From a virus, in IMG/VR virus record IMGVR_UViG_3300028008_000040, positions 1-37,824 of that record: 37,824 nt of DNA, one strand, 5' to 3'. The notes beneath the pieces are model-generated. The model saw only the letters and a program-made list of their open reading frames with translations, was not told the DNA's origin and made no database searches. The position numbers were made by a program, and so were the translations under genes. This document shows, piece by piece, positions 1 to 9,215 of this stretch (within the stretch, counting starts at the first letter, position 1; every line of letters starts with the position of its first letter).

Positions 1-1073
1 GCGGCGGCATAAGAGCTGCTGCAAAAAAAGAATACAATTATATTTACACTGGAAAAAATGAAGATGTTATTAATTTTGATATAAATTTTAATAATGCATT
101 TCTGCAAGAAGCGTATGCTAATTTTGGTATGAACCAAGCAGCTCGATCATCTGCCGGCAGTGATAGAAAAACTTTCCAAGCAACAGACGGTAATTCTGGA
201 TCTTCTCCTAGTACTGCAAAAAGTGATAGAAAAGGTCTAGGCGGCGGCCAAGTTGTAGAAACAACTAAAATGACAATTACAGGAGATAGCAGAACTAGTG
301 ATATAAGAAAAAGGATGGCTGAAACATTCCATCATAGATTACTAAATTCTGACGTAGACTTAATTACAGCTGAAATAGAAATATGGGGAGACCCATTTTA
401 TCTTCCTAGCCAATCTGGAAACTACATGCCAGAACGTGCACAAGGAACGCCGTCAATGACAGACGAAGGATATATGACTTATATTGAAAATCAAGTTTAT
501 ATAATTGTTAATTTTAGAACACCTCTTGATTATAGTCAAAACTCGCACAATATGCTTTTTCCAGATGAAAAAATTGTTCCTGAATTTAGTGGTATTTTCC
601 AAGTATTGTCTGTTGAAAATGTTTTCGAAGGTGGACAGTTTAAACAACGGTTAGATTTAATAAGATCAAGATCTCAAGAAGTATCAGGCGAAGCAGGAAC
701 ATTCGTACAGGTCAACGACGAAGTAGGCGATAAAGTAAATGATAATCCACTAAGTGCAAGTAATGACGGCGATGAAGGCAGCAACAATGACGGCACAACA
801 ACAGACCAACCTTGTAATTCTAATAAACTTATTTCAACAGCTTATGGCGATCTTAAAGATAATGTTTCTAATTTGTTTCCTGATTTAAGTACCGTAGCCG
901 GAGATGCAATTATGTCTCAAATTCCTAGTGTAACAGTTGCAGGAATAACTTGGTCTCCTTCAAAGAGTTTGTTTACTGCACCACCACAAATTAAAGAAGA
1001 TATAACCGCAGCACAAGCAGCGTTTGAATCGGCTTTAGAAAATTCGCCCTTAAATTTAAGAGGATTTAGCTAA
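1..1073 (+). CDS. Partial virion structural protein, probably baseplate-hub associated (5' end outside window)
   Basis: The reading frame is open from the left edge (codons from base 3) to the TAA at 1071-1073, giving 356 visible residues. The ATG at 129 is therefore internal, and the true start lies upstream. The first visible residues include a segment reading YNYIYTGKNEDVINFDINFN, a type of motif I associate with hub-type structural proteins of marine T4-like phages. A Ser/Gly/Lys-rich linker follows (about visible residues 48-85). Then comes a compact domain with EIWGDPFYLPSQSGNY and a FxGIFQVLSVEN segment resembling phage hub proteins that end in a beta domain. The last 150 residues are low-complexity and acidic, then weakly hydrophobic. 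Its stop abuts the ATG of the lysozyme-like gene, so it is likely co-translated with the hub genes. The hub role is inferred from position and resemblance. A gp27 equivalent is possible, but I cannot show it. Confidence 0.6.
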   Translation, partial: GGIRAAAKKEYNYIYTGKNEDVINFDINFNNAFLQEAYANFGMNQAARSSAGSDRKTFQATDGNSGSSPSTAKSDRKGLGGGQVVETTKMTITGDSRTSDIRKRMAETFHHRLLNSDVDLITAEIEIWGDPFYLPSQSGNYMPERAQGTPSMTDEGYMTYIENQVYIIVNFRTPLDYSQNSHNMLFPDEKIVPEFSGIFQVLSVENVFEGGQFKQRLDLIRSRSQEVSGEAGTFVQVNDEVGDKVNDNPLSASNDGDEGSNNDGTTTDQPCNSNKLISTAYGDLKDNVSNLFPDLSTVAGDAIMSQIPSVTVAGITWSPSKSLFTAPPQIKEDITAAQAAFESALENSPLNLRGFS

Positions 1074-2369
1074 ATGGCAGTTACAGTAAGTGATATGGAC
1101 AGAGCATTACTTAGACTTATTGCTGACGGAGAAGCAGTACGGAGTAATCCGTACTGTAGTGTATGGCCAGGACATGTTGAACCTGAGCTAACGGTAATGA
1201 CGTTATCACAAGTTGAGTCATATCAGAAACAAAGAATAAAAGATGGAAGAAAATCTAGTGCAGTAGGCAAGTACCAATTTATAAAAAGTACACTCAAAGA
1301 ATGTGTAGGGTATTTAGGATGTGATCCTATGCGGACAGTGTTTTCTAGAGATGTTCAAGATGCGTTAATTATTCAGCGATTAATAAAATTTAGAAAATAT
1401 GATCAATGGAAAGCAGAATCAATTGATACTGGAAAATTTATGATTTTCCTTGCTGCTGAATTTGCTAGTATGCCAGTTCCTTATGATATACCAGCAGGCA
1501 GCATATACAAAAATTCTCCTAGAAGAAATCTTAAAAAAGGACAAAGTTTTTACGCAGGCGACGGATTGAATAAAGCCAACCATGACCCAGATCATCTATA
1601 TCAAGCACTTGAGGACATTAAAGCTGGAGGATCGGGAGAAGTTCAAGAAATAGATGTTACAACTACAGGTAGTAATAGAGCCCTTCCTCCAACAGGTGTA
1701 AGTGAAAAAGCACAAGTAGAAAAATCATCAGCAGGACCTGGGGTTGGAGCATATAGGGGCACACGAGCAGGCAGCCAACCGCAAAATAGTGTTTCACCTC
1801 AAGATTATAATCCTTATATCTACGGAAGAATAGATCCGTTAGACGACAGATATGATTTTAGGACTGGAGAAAAAATTAAAGATATTGGCATCCACGGAAT
1901 AAGTTCAGCAGCAGCAACACCGGTTCAAACAGAAACTTCAGGCGCAACAAATTCTCCTACAAATGCAGGTGTTGCACCTGTTGAAGCACCGTCAAATCCA
2001 GATGCAGAAGATCCTCGAGGGCAAGAACAATTGCCTGATTTAATTCCAAAACCCGAAGAACCTGCACCGCCGCCGACTGACAAAAATCCTGACGAAGACC
2101 CCGGAGCACCAGGATTACCGTTTGGAGCAGACGAAATTATAGAAGCAATAGAGAAAAAAGTTGAAGTAGTAGCTACAAAAATAGATAATCTTTTACCTTG
2201 TGTTGAATCCGTAACAGACGGCTACAGCCTTTCAGGTGCAATAAGTATTGCTACAGACGATATTACTGGCGCAGTAACTGGCGCAGTAACTGACGCAGTA
2301 ACTGATGCTAAAGACGATCTAATTTCCACCAGCAAAAGCTGGCTAAATTCAAACAAGGGACCCCAGTAA
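1074..2369 (+). CDS. Lysozyme-like tail-associated peptidoglycan hydrolase
   Basis: This 431-residue protein has an N-terminal lysozyme-like domain of about 190 residues and a disordered C-terminal half. The domain begins with a helix containing LIADGEA, whose Glu20 is the candidate catalytic acid. SSAVGKYQFI (61-70) matches the S-x-AxGxYQ substrate-cleft motif of phage lysozymes of the GH104/GH24-like fold, and SRDVQDALIIQRL (91-103) matches the helix that follows in that fold. Residues 190-370 are Pro/Gln/Glu-rich (for example PEEPAPPPTDKNP), typical of a flexible linker. The C-terminus has short AVTGAVTD-type repeats. The likely role is local cleavage of cell-wall glycan during infection, since the gene sits between a hub-type protein and the gp5-like spike and not in a lysis cassette. 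No signal peptide or holin is visible. The start is the ATG directly after the previous stop. The stop overlaps the next start by one base (TAATG), suggesting translational coupling. Confidence 0.72.
   Translation: MAVTVSDMDRALLRLIADGEAVRSNPYCSVWPGHVEPELTVMTLSQVESYQKQRIKDGRKSSAVGKYQFIKSTLKECVGYLGCDPMRTVFSRDVQDALIIQRLIKFRKYDQWKAESIDTGKFMIFLAAEFASMPVPYDIPAGSIYKNSPRRNLKKGQSFYAGDGLNKANHDPDHLYQALEDIKAGGSGEVQEIDVTTTGSNRALPPTGVSEKAQVEKSSAGPGVGAYRGTRAGSQPQNSVSPQDYNPYIYGRIDPLDDRYDFRTGEKIKDIGIHGISSAAATPVQTETSGATNSPTNAGVAPVEAPSNPDAEDPRGQEQLPDLIPKPEEPAPPPTDKNPDEDPGAPGLPFGADEIIEAIEKKVEVVATKIDNLLPCVESVTDGYSLSGAISIATDDITGAVTGAVTDAVTDAKDDLISTSKSWLNSNKGPQ
2271..2306 (+). repeat. Three tandem 12-bp units in the lysozyme-like gene
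   Basis: Three consecutive 12-bp units (gcagtaactggc, gcagtaactgac, gcagtaactgat) are preceded by a partial unit ending ttactggc. They encode AVTG/AVTD repeats near the C-terminus. The unit length is a multiple of three, so gain or loss of copies keeps the frame. Confidence 0.85.
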
Positions 2370-5086
2370 TGGCAAGAAGAGGAACTACATACACCCGTAC
2401 TGGAAGGTCAAGCAGTTTTCCAATAAAATCAGGTGTTCCTTACGAAGCAATTATTATTAACAATTTAGATGTTAATAATATGGGCACTCTTGAAGTTGAA
2501 TTACTAAAGTATACGTCAGCTGGAAATTTACCACAAAAAAGCGGACAGACTGCTACTGTAAAATACCTTAGTCCGTTTTATGGAACAACGCCTTCAGCAG
2601 GTGTTCAAAATAATGATGGATACGAATTTACTCAAAAAAGTTACGGCTTTTGGGCAGTCCCTCCTGACATAGGAACCAAAGTGTTAGTTATATTTGCAGA
2701 AGGAAATGCAAACTTTGGTTACTGGATGGGTTGTATACAAGATGATTTTATGAATTTCATGGTTCCAGATGGCAGAGCTGCAACTACGCTGACTACTGAA
2801 AATACTCCAGATAATTTAAGAGGTGTTAAATTACCAGTAGGAGAATTTAACAAAAAAGTTGAAACTGGAAGCAAAGTTGATACTACTTTGTTTAATAAAC
2901 CCTTTAACAAAGATTTTACAAGTGTATTAGAAGTTCAAGGTTTATTACTTGACGAAGTTAGAGGAACTACAACAACTAGTGCAAGACGAGATTTTCCTAG
3001 TATGGTATTTGGCTGGAGCACACCAGGTCCTAAAGATAAGAGAAAAGAAAATCCTAAATTTGATGTAGGCGCCGAGGAAAAAAAGGCAAATGTTCCGTAC
3101 AATAGATTAGGCGGATCATCCATTGTAATGGACGATGGCGACGAGCGTTTTGTAAGAGCAAATCATGCAGAAGACGGCCCCCCTGTTTATGTAAACAAAG
3201 GTCTTGGAGACCCAGGCGGCGACGAAACTATACCTCAAAATGAATTATTTAGAATAAGAACACGCACAGGTCATCAAATACTGTTACACAATGCAGAGGA
3301 TCTAATATACATTAGTAACAGCAGAGGAACAGCATGGGTAGAATTAAGTTCAGATGGAAAAATAGATATCCATGCACAAGATAGTATAAGTGTAATGAGT
3401 AACCAAGACATCAATTTTACTGCTGAAAGAGACTTTAATATTGATGCAGGTCGTAACATAAACATGAGGGCTCAAGCAAGATATAGTGACGGACAAAAAA
3501 CTTACGACGGATTAGAATGTGGTAGAATACAGATTGAGTCTAAATATGACACAAATATTTTAGTAGGTGATCAATACAAAAGAAATGTTCTTGGCACAAG
3601 TCAAATAAAAATAGATGATGATAGTTTTGTGACTGTGACAGGTAATAGCGAATTATTAGCAGGTAATATTCTCGATACTTCAAAGGGTACATTTAATCAA
3701 AAATCTGCACACTCCTTTTATAGAGAAAGTGCAAGTAATATAAATGATCTAGCTGCTGGTTTATATATGAATAAAGCAGAAGATGTTAATCTACACGGGT
3801 TAGCAAATATTAAAATCTTATCTGGCGCAAATTTAGAAACAATCGTTTCTGGAGACAGTTTAACAACAATTACAGGCGTATTCGATGTACAATCTGATTC
3901 TGCACATTTTGAAACAACTAACGGCATTAATATGCTTGGCGGCACAGCGATTGCAGGTGATGCAACAAAAATAAGTTGGAATTCAGGAGTAGCAGTAGCA
4001 GGTACAGCAGCTACAACAGCCGTTAGTGCAACAGCATCAACCGCAGCAAAACCTGCTGAAGCAATAATTCCATTAACGCAAATTGTATTACCTTACACTT
4101 TTCCAGGAGCTCAAGACACCGTTCCTTATGAAAGTATTCTTACACGGGCACCGCAGCACGAACCATATATGCATCATGAAAATTTAAATCCTGCAGGATT
4201 TAAACCTGAGCAAACTGACAGAGAATCACCAGGGCAATTAATGCCAAGTGATAGAATTATAACGCCAGACACGTTTACTAAAACTAAATCTGCAAATCAA
4301 ACCTCGTCACAAGTTTATGGATCCTCAGGAATTAACGATTACGGCACCACAGGCGATAATGCAATTGTTAACGGAGAAGTTGTTCCTCCTAAAAATGTGC
4401 CAGGCACTGCCGCAATTAGATCAATTGCGAATTTTGAAATTGATAAAGAAAGATCAACAGATTCTTATGCTAATAGATTCTTTAAAGGTGACGGTCCGTT
4501 AGGAACAGTATCAACTAGTAAAGGAATTACAGCCGAAGTTGCTGAAATTTGGGTTCCTAATTTCCAAGGCTTTATTGATGCATTAGAAGCTACTGGCTAT
4601 GAGATAAAAGTTTTATTAGGTTATAGCAAACGCAATATAGGAAATTCAAGCAAATGGAGCACACATGCTAGCGGCGCGGCAATTGATATAAATCCGCCAA
4701 ACCCGGTAAGGAATGGTGATCCAAATGGACTATGGATTCCAAGACCGTCTAATGCTCCTATAACTGACATGCCTGCAAATACTGGCGAACTTGCTAAAAG
4801 CTTTGGCTTAGGTTGGGGCGGAGCTTGGAATAGTTTAGACGATGCAATGCACTTTAGTACCGCAGCAAATGAAGGTGGAAATTATAGATTTACACCAGGT
4901 CTAATACCGCAAGGTCCAACAACTGATGAACAGATTACAGAATCAGGCGATCCGAGAGGAGAAGATTATTATATTGCTCCTGCAAAAGAAATTACAGAAG
5001 AAAAAGATGCAGAATCGCCTACATCGCCGCAAGAACAAAATAATCCAGGACCTCAGAATGCTGACGGATCCTCTAATGTGCAATAG
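2369..5086 (+). CDS. 5: gp5-like baseplate hub/spike protein with C-terminal M15 peptidase domain
   Basis: This 905-residue protein is the central spike of the baseplate. Residues about 20-135 resemble the gp5 OB-fold domain (YEAIIINNLDVNNMG, then a W-x-V-P-P-D-x-G-T-x-V segment and GYWMGCI). Residues about 300-555 are short beta repeats (IDIHAQDSISVMSNQDINF, then INMRA) like the gp5/VgrG needle. The T4 lysozyme domain expected between them is absent. After an acidic, Ser/Thr/Pro-rich linker, residues about 735-850 form a peptidase M15-type domain (VanY/phage L-Ala-D-Glu peptidase group). It has STHASGAAIDI, with probable zinc ligands His766 and Asp773, and DDAMHF with His828. All three metal-binding positions are present. 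It should cut cell-wall peptides as the tail penetrates. The tail end (850-905) is Pro/Gln-rich. The gene starts in a TAATG overlap with the lysozyme-like gene. The spike identity is strong. The peptidase's exact substrate bond is not determinable. Confidence 0.88.
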   Translation: MARRGTTYTRTGRSSSFPIKSGVPYEAIIINNLDVNNMGTLEVELLKYTSAGNLPQKSGQTATVKYLSPFYGTTPSAGVQNNDGYEFTQKSYGFWAVPPDIGTKVLVIFAEGNANFGYWMGCIQDDFMNFMVPDGRAATTLTTENTPDNLRGVKLPVGEFNKKVETGSKVDTTLFNKPFNKDFTSVLEVQGLLLDEVRGTTTTSARRDFPSMVFGWSTPGPKDKRKENPKFDVGAEEKKANVPYNRLGGSSIVMDDGDERFVRANHAEDGPPVYVNKGLGDPGGDETIPQNELFRIRTRTGHQILLHNAEDLIYISNSRGTAWVELSSDGKIDIHAQDSISVMSNQDINFTAERDFNIDAGRNINMRAQARYSDGQKTYDGLECGRIQIESKYDTNILVGDQYKRNVLGTSQIKIDDDSFVTVTGNSELLAGNILDTSKGTFNQKSAHSFYRESASNINDLAAGLYMNKAEDVNLHGLANIKILSGANLETIVSGDSLTTITGVFDVQSDSAHFETTNGINMLGGTAIAGDATKISWNSGVAVAGTAATTAVSATASTAAKPAEAIIPLTQIVLPYTFPGAQDTVPYESILTRAPQHEPYMHHENLNPAGFKPEQTDRESPGQLMPSDRIITPDTFTKTKSANQTSSQVYGSSGINDYGTTGDNAIVNGEVVPPKNVPGTAAIRSIANFEIDKERSTDSYANRFFKGDGPLGTVSTSKGITAEVAEIWVPNFQGFIDALEATGYEIKVLLGYSKRNIGNSSKWSTHASGAAIDINPPNPVRNGDPNGLWIPRPSNAPITDMPANTGELAKSFGLGWGGAWNSLDDAMHFSTAANEGGNYRFTPGLIPQGPTTDEQITESGDPRGEDYYIAPAKEITEEKDAESPTSPQEQNNPGPQNADGSSNVQ

Positions 5087-5097
5087 GTAAATATGTT

Positions 5098-5538
5098 ATG
5101 AGTGAACTAGAAGACAATTTATACAAAAGAGTACAAGTTCCTAGTACTTCGACAGCACCAACTGTATCTAGAACTTATAGAGGATTTTATTCAGGAGATT
5201 CGTCTAAAGGTTTTAAGCTGTACGATTTTGAAATTATCAAACAAGATTTAATTAATCATTTTCACATACGCCAGGGCGAAAAACTTGGTAATCCCGAGTT
5301 TGGATGCATAATATGGGACATACTATTTGAACCATTTACTCCGGCATTACAACAAGCTATTGCAGAAAATGTTACGTATATTATTAATTATGACCCTAGG
5401 ATTTCTGCAGAAGAAGTATTTGTAGAAGCATATGAAAACGGAATACAAGTTTCAGCTTCAGTAACATATAAATCCTATTCAATTACTGAGCAACTTAATT
5501 TTAAATTTGACAGTAATATTGGATTAATAGACAATTAA
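5098..5538 (+). CDS. 25: Baseplate wedge protein gp25
   Basis: This 146-residue protein is of the gp25 family (lysozyme-related inner wedge protein that tethers the sheath initiator ring to the gp6 ring). The diagnostic core is present: a helix (YDFEIIKQDLINHF), the segment QGEKLGNPEFGC (59-70), IWDILFEPF, and a DPR triplet at 99-101 in place of the usual EPR motif. The length is close to the family's usual 110-150 residues; the first 35 residues are an extra Ser/Thr-rich arm. It lies between the gp5-like spike and gp6. The start is the ATG 11 bases after the gp5 stop. No strong Shine-Dalgarno is visible (the spacer is gtaaatatgtt), so coupling to gp5 translation is likely. The nearby ATG at 5093 meets a stop after two codons. 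Confidence 0.93.
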   Translation: MSELEDNLYKRVQVPSTSTAPTVSRTYRGFYSGDSSKGFKLYDFEIIKQDLINHFHIRQGEKLGNPEFGCIIWDILFEPFTPALQQAIAENVTYIINYDPRISAEEVFVEAYENGIQVSASVTYKSYSITEQLNFKFDSNIGLIDN

Positions 5539-5558
5539 ATACATACATTATTTCGTAG

Positions 5559-5566
5559 CATAAATA
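5559..5566 (+). promoter_or_regulatory. Probable late promoter CATAAATA upstream of gp6
   Basis: The only sizeable gap in the core wedge block (5539-5588) holds cATAAATA, one base from the T4 late-promoter consensus TATAAATA. T4-type late promoters are read by a gp55-type sigma factor. A start of transcription about 8 bases downstream would leave a short leader containing ataagga (5574-5580), a good ribosome site 8 bases before the gp6 ATG. No -35 element is seen, as expected for this class. Confidence 0.55.
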
Positions 5567-5588
5567 CTTTATTATAAGGAATATTGGT

Positions 5589-8500
5589 ATGTCTTCAAGT
5601 GATAGACAGTCTAAGTTGCTAGTAACTGAAGACTGGAAAAGAATATATCAAAGCTTTAGAAATGCAGAATTTCAAAGCTATGATTTTGATAATCTTCGCC
5701 GCGCGATGATTAATTATCTGCGCCAAAATTATCCCGAAGATTTTAACGATTACATTGAATCAAGTGAATATCTTGCGCTGATTGATATGATTGCTTTCCT
5801 TGGGCAAAACTTATCATTCCGTATTGATTTAAACGCTCGTGAAAACTTCCTTGAAACAGCAGAACGCAGAGAAAGCGTCTTACGTCTTGCACGTATGCTG
5901 TCGTACAATCCTCGCAGAAATCAAGCAGCTAATGGACTGTTTAAATTTTCTACTATTAAGACATCGGAATCAATTTTCGATAGTACAGGAATAAATTTAC
6001 AAAATACAGTAATTAAATGGAATGATCAAACTAATACAAATTATTTTGAACAATTTACTAAAATTTTAAATGCAGCATTACCCTTAGCAAACCAAATTGG
6101 TAATCCTTTAAAAAATGATACAATTTCAAACGTTTCAACACAAAAGTATAGACTTAATGCAGTTAACACTGCATCTGCAATTTTTCCATTTACAAAAATA
6201 ATTGAAGGTAATAATGTACCATTTGAAATTGTAAGTACAGATATAAAAAATAATAGCTTATCAGAAGAACCTCCTCTACCAGGCACTAGTCCTGCATTTT
6301 TATTCAGAGATGACGGCCAAGGACCTGGGTCTTCAAACACTGGATTTTTTATGCATGCACGACAAGGTGTTTTGCAAACCGGAACTTTTAATGTTACTAA
6401 TCCTGTGCCTAATCAAGTAGTAGGTATAGATGTTGCAAATATTAATGATAGCGATGTATGGCTTTATAGTGTAGATACAAATGGCTTTGAAACAACTAAT
6501 TGGACAAAATTAGATGCTGTAGAAGGCAACTCAGTCATTTACAATAGCTTGTTTAACCAAGTTAGAGATATATTTCAAGTCCAAACAAGAATAGGCGATA
6601 GAATTAATGTTGCGTTCAGTGACGGAACTTTTGGTAATTTGCCATCTGGCAATTTTAAAATTTATTATAGAACAAGTATAAACAAACCATTATCAATATC
6701 TCCTGGTTCAATCGGTACAGTTTTAATTGATATTCCGTATCAAAGCAAATCGGGATCTCAAGAAACGTTAACTATAGGGTTGCGTCTTCAATATACTATT
6801 AACAATAGTGCTCAAGCTGAATCTAACGCTGAAATAAAATTAAATGCTCCTTCGACATTTTATACACAAAATAGATTAGTAACAGGAGAAGATTATAATA
6901 TTGGCCCGTTATCAGTTAGTCAAGATATAATTAAAACACGAAGTGTAAACAGAATTTCTAGTGGTATAAGCAGATACTTTGATTTAAAAGATCCTAGTGG
7001 AAAATATAGTACAACAAAATTATATGCAAATGACGGAATTGTATACAAAGAACTATATCAAACAAAACAAGATTTTACTTTTACAAGCCAAAGCGACATT
7101 GAAGGCGTGATTGTAAACAATATACAAAGCATTGTGAGGTCTAATCCTTTACGTAATTTTTATATGAGCGAATATCTTGATTTGTTAGTAAGAGATTTAA
7201 ATGCAGCATGGGTTAGCAAAACAGTAGCAACAAATAGAAATGTAGGAATACTACAAAATCTAGATAGTGTTCCATTTAGGGTCGGGTCGTTTGCATCAAA
7301 TAGTTTAAAATCTTTAACTGTAGGATCTATGCTTAAATTTGTTGCGCCTACAGGCAAGCATTTTATGGCGGACAACAGCCATACTATAATGGACGGAGAT
7401 GCTGATCATCCTAACGCTGTGACATACAAATGGACAAGAGTAGTTAATATTACAGAAGATGGTACAGAAGTAAGTAGTTTGACAGGTCAAGGAGGTATAG
7501 TTCTTAGTGACGTTATACCAGAAGGCGCCCTTTTAGAAAAGATTATTCCAGTTTACAGCACAAATTTTAGTAATGACTTAAAATTACAAATTATTGATCA
7601 AACCTTTGCATACAAAGACTTTGCGTTACGTTATGATAGGTTCGACAGAGAATGGAAAATCATTACTGCTTCAAATATTAACACTGTAAATAACTTTAGC
7701 TTAGGTAAAACTGGAGACATTTCGGGGGAAAACTTAGATGCAAGCTGGCTACTATATTTCAAAACAGACGGAGAAAAATACACTATTGTAAATAGAAATT
7801 TACGTTATGTTTTTGAAAGTGATAACGAATTAAGATTCTTCTTTGATAGCGCAGATAAAATTTATGATTACAAAACTGGTAAAATAGTTAGAGATAGAAT
7901 ATCGGTTTTAGATATTAACCGAACACCTGACACTAATATTCCATTTACAACTAATTTTAACTGGAATATAAGTAATGCGTATAGGGACAAAGAAGGATAT
8001 GTTGATAGTAAAAAAATACAAGTTGATTTTTATGATTTAGACGACGACGGCTATATTGATGATCCTGATTTATTCACACAAATAGTAGATCCTAATATTA
8101 ATCCTCAATCAAAAATAATATTTCAAAAAAAATATGTCACTAGTGACAATGTAGAGGAATTTAAGTATTTTGAAAATAAAGATAATGAAATATTAATAAA
8201 AACTAATTTGTCTGCTGTTGGAGCATATAGTCAGTATGATAATCCGAATCAGATAATTTACCTATATGAGGAAGGTACTTTTATACAAATTAATTCTGTT
8301 TTAAACAACCATAGAGTAATTACAGATTATAAAGCATTTATTGGCAGAGATAAATTAAGATTTGAATACACACATGTTGCAGACTCTAACTACAGATTAG
8401 ATCCAGCAGTAAGTAATATTATTGATACCTATTTACTTACAAAAGCATATGATACTAATATTAGATTATACTTAAATGGTAGCTTAAATGAATTACCCTT

Positions 8501-9215
8501 ACCTCAAAGTAATGACTCCTTATTTAAAAATTACGGAGCACAACTGTCAAATATAAAGTCTATTAGCGACGAAATAATTTATCATCCTGTAAAATACAAA
8601 ATACTGTTTGGCGAAAAGGCGAAAAAAGATTTGCAAGTAAAATTTAAAATTGTACGTAACAAATCGATGGTTGTAAACGACAACGAGCTCAAAGCAGACG
8701 TTATACAAGCTATTGATAGATTCTTTGCTATAGAAAATTGGGACTTTGGAGAAACTTTTTACTTCCAAGAACTTGCAGCATATATTATGAACCAACTAAG
8801 TCCAAAATTAGTAAGTATTGTAATTGTGCCTAGACAAGGGTCACAAACTTTTGGAAGTTTATTTGAAATACGTTCTGAACTTGACGAAATTTTTATAAGC
8901 GGAGCCACTGTATCTGATATAGAAATTATTGAAGAGCTTACATCTGTACAATTGCAAACGTCTGGCAATGTTATTACTAGTGTCAACAGCAATGCATCTG
9001 AAGTAACGTCGGCACCAATATTAAGCACAAATACAACAAACACAAGCGCAAACACAAGCACGAGCACACGCACAGTTGTTTCTAATAATTCTAGTACAAA
9101 TGTGCCAAGCAACAGCGGATCTAGCAGCAGTAGTAGTTCTAGCAGCAGCAGTAGTTCTAGCAGCTCTAGTGGATCTAGCGGGTCAGGAAGTTCTAGCGGA
9201 GGATACAGCTACTAA
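5589..9215 (+). CDS. 6: Baseplate wedge protein gp6, enlarged, with serine-rich C-terminus
   Basis: The N-terminal 130 residues are characteristic of gp6 (WKRIYQSFRNAEFQSYDF, then EYLALIDMIAFLGQNLSFR and RRESVLRLARMLSYNPRR), the protein that forms the inner dodecameric ring of the baseplate. At 1208 residues it is almost twice T4 gp6 (660). The middle (about 140-900) is beta-rich extra sequence, including a segment of calcium-loop-like acidic runs (DLDDDGYIDDPDLF). A gp6-type C-terminal domain follows, with KIVRNKSMVVNDNELKADV and then GSLFEIRSELDEIFISG. The last 60 residues are a Ser/Thr/Asn tail containing an almost unbroken serine run (1178-1196) and ending GGYSY. The start is supported by aagga 8 bases upstream. 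The stop overlaps the next start (TAATG at 9213-9217). Confidence 0.93.
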   Translation: MSSSDRQSKLLVTEDWKRIYQSFRNAEFQSYDFDNLRRAMINYLRQNYPEDFNDYIESSEYLALIDMIAFLGQNLSFRIDLNARENFLETAERRESVLRLARMLSYNPRRNQAANGLFKFSTIKTSESIFDSTGINLQNTVIKWNDQTNTNYFEQFTKILNAALPLANQIGNPLKNDTISNVSTQKYRLNAVNTASAIFPFTKIIEGNNVPFEIVSTDIKNNSLSEEPPLPGTSPAFLFRDDGQGPGSSNTGFFMHARQGVLQTGTFNVTNPVPNQVVGIDVANINDSDVWLYSVDTNGFETTNWTKLDAVEGNSVIYNSLFNQVRDIFQVQTRIGDRINVAFSDGTFGNLPSGNFKIYYRTSINKPLSISPGSIGTVLIDIPYQSKSGSQETLTIGLRLQYTINNSAQAESNAEIKLNAPSTFYTQNRLVTGEDYNIGPLSVSQDIIKTRSVNRISSGISRYFDLKDPSGKYSTTKLYANDGIVYKELYQTKQDFTFTSQSDIEGVIVNNIQSIVRSNPLRNFYMSEYLDLLVRDLNAAWVSKTVATNRNVGILQNLDSVPFRVGSFASNSLKSLTVGSMLKFVAPTGKHFMADNSHTIMDGDADHPNAVTYKWTRVVNITEDGTEVSSLTGQGGIVLSDVIPEGALLEKIIPVYSTNFSNDLKLQIIDQTFAYKDFALRYDRFDREWKIITASNINTVNNFSLGKTGDISGENLDASWLLYFKTDGEKYTIVNRNLRYVFESDNELRFFFDSADKIYDYKTGKIVRDRISVLDINRTPDTNIPFTTNFNWNISNAYRDKEGYVDSKKIQVDFYDLDDDGYIDDPDLFTQIVDPNINPQSKIIFQKKYVTSDNVEEFKYFENKDNEILIKTNLSAVGAYSQYDNPNQIIYLYEEGTFIQINSVLNNHRVITDYKAFIGRDKLRFEYTHVADSNYRLDPAVSNIIDTYLLTKAYDTNIRLYLNGSLNELPLPQSNDSLFKNYGAQLSNIKSISDEIIYHPVKYKILFGEKAKKDLQVKFKIVRNKSMVVNDNELKADVIQAIDRFFAIENWDFGETFYFQELAAYIMNQLSPKLVSIVIVPRQGSQTFGSLFEIRSELDEIFISGATVSDIEIIEELTSVQLQTSGNVITSVNSNASEVTSAPILSTNTTNTSANTSTSTRTVVSNNSSTNVPSNSGSSSSSSSSSSSSSSSSSGSSGSGSSSGGYSY
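9033..9205 (+). repeat. Low-complexity serine/threonine-codon tract at the 3' end of gp6
   Basis: The first part (to about 9075) is made of imperfect acaagc/acaaac/acgagc hexamers. The second part (from about 9114) is strings of agc, agt and tct codons. They encode a Thr/Ser linker and then the poly-serine tail. The unit is three bases, so slippage would change tail length without breaking the frame. Confidence 0.8.

Noticed and set aside
4317-4502. Plus-strand 61-codon frame inside the gp5-like gene
   Set aside because: It is in another frame of a well-supported gene, has no ribosome site and has low-complexity Leu/Gln content.
8759-9112. Minus-strand 117-codon frame opposite the gp6 C-terminus
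   Set aside because: Its Val/Leu-rich sequence is the complement of Thr/Asn/Ser-codon repeats and is best explained as a shadow.
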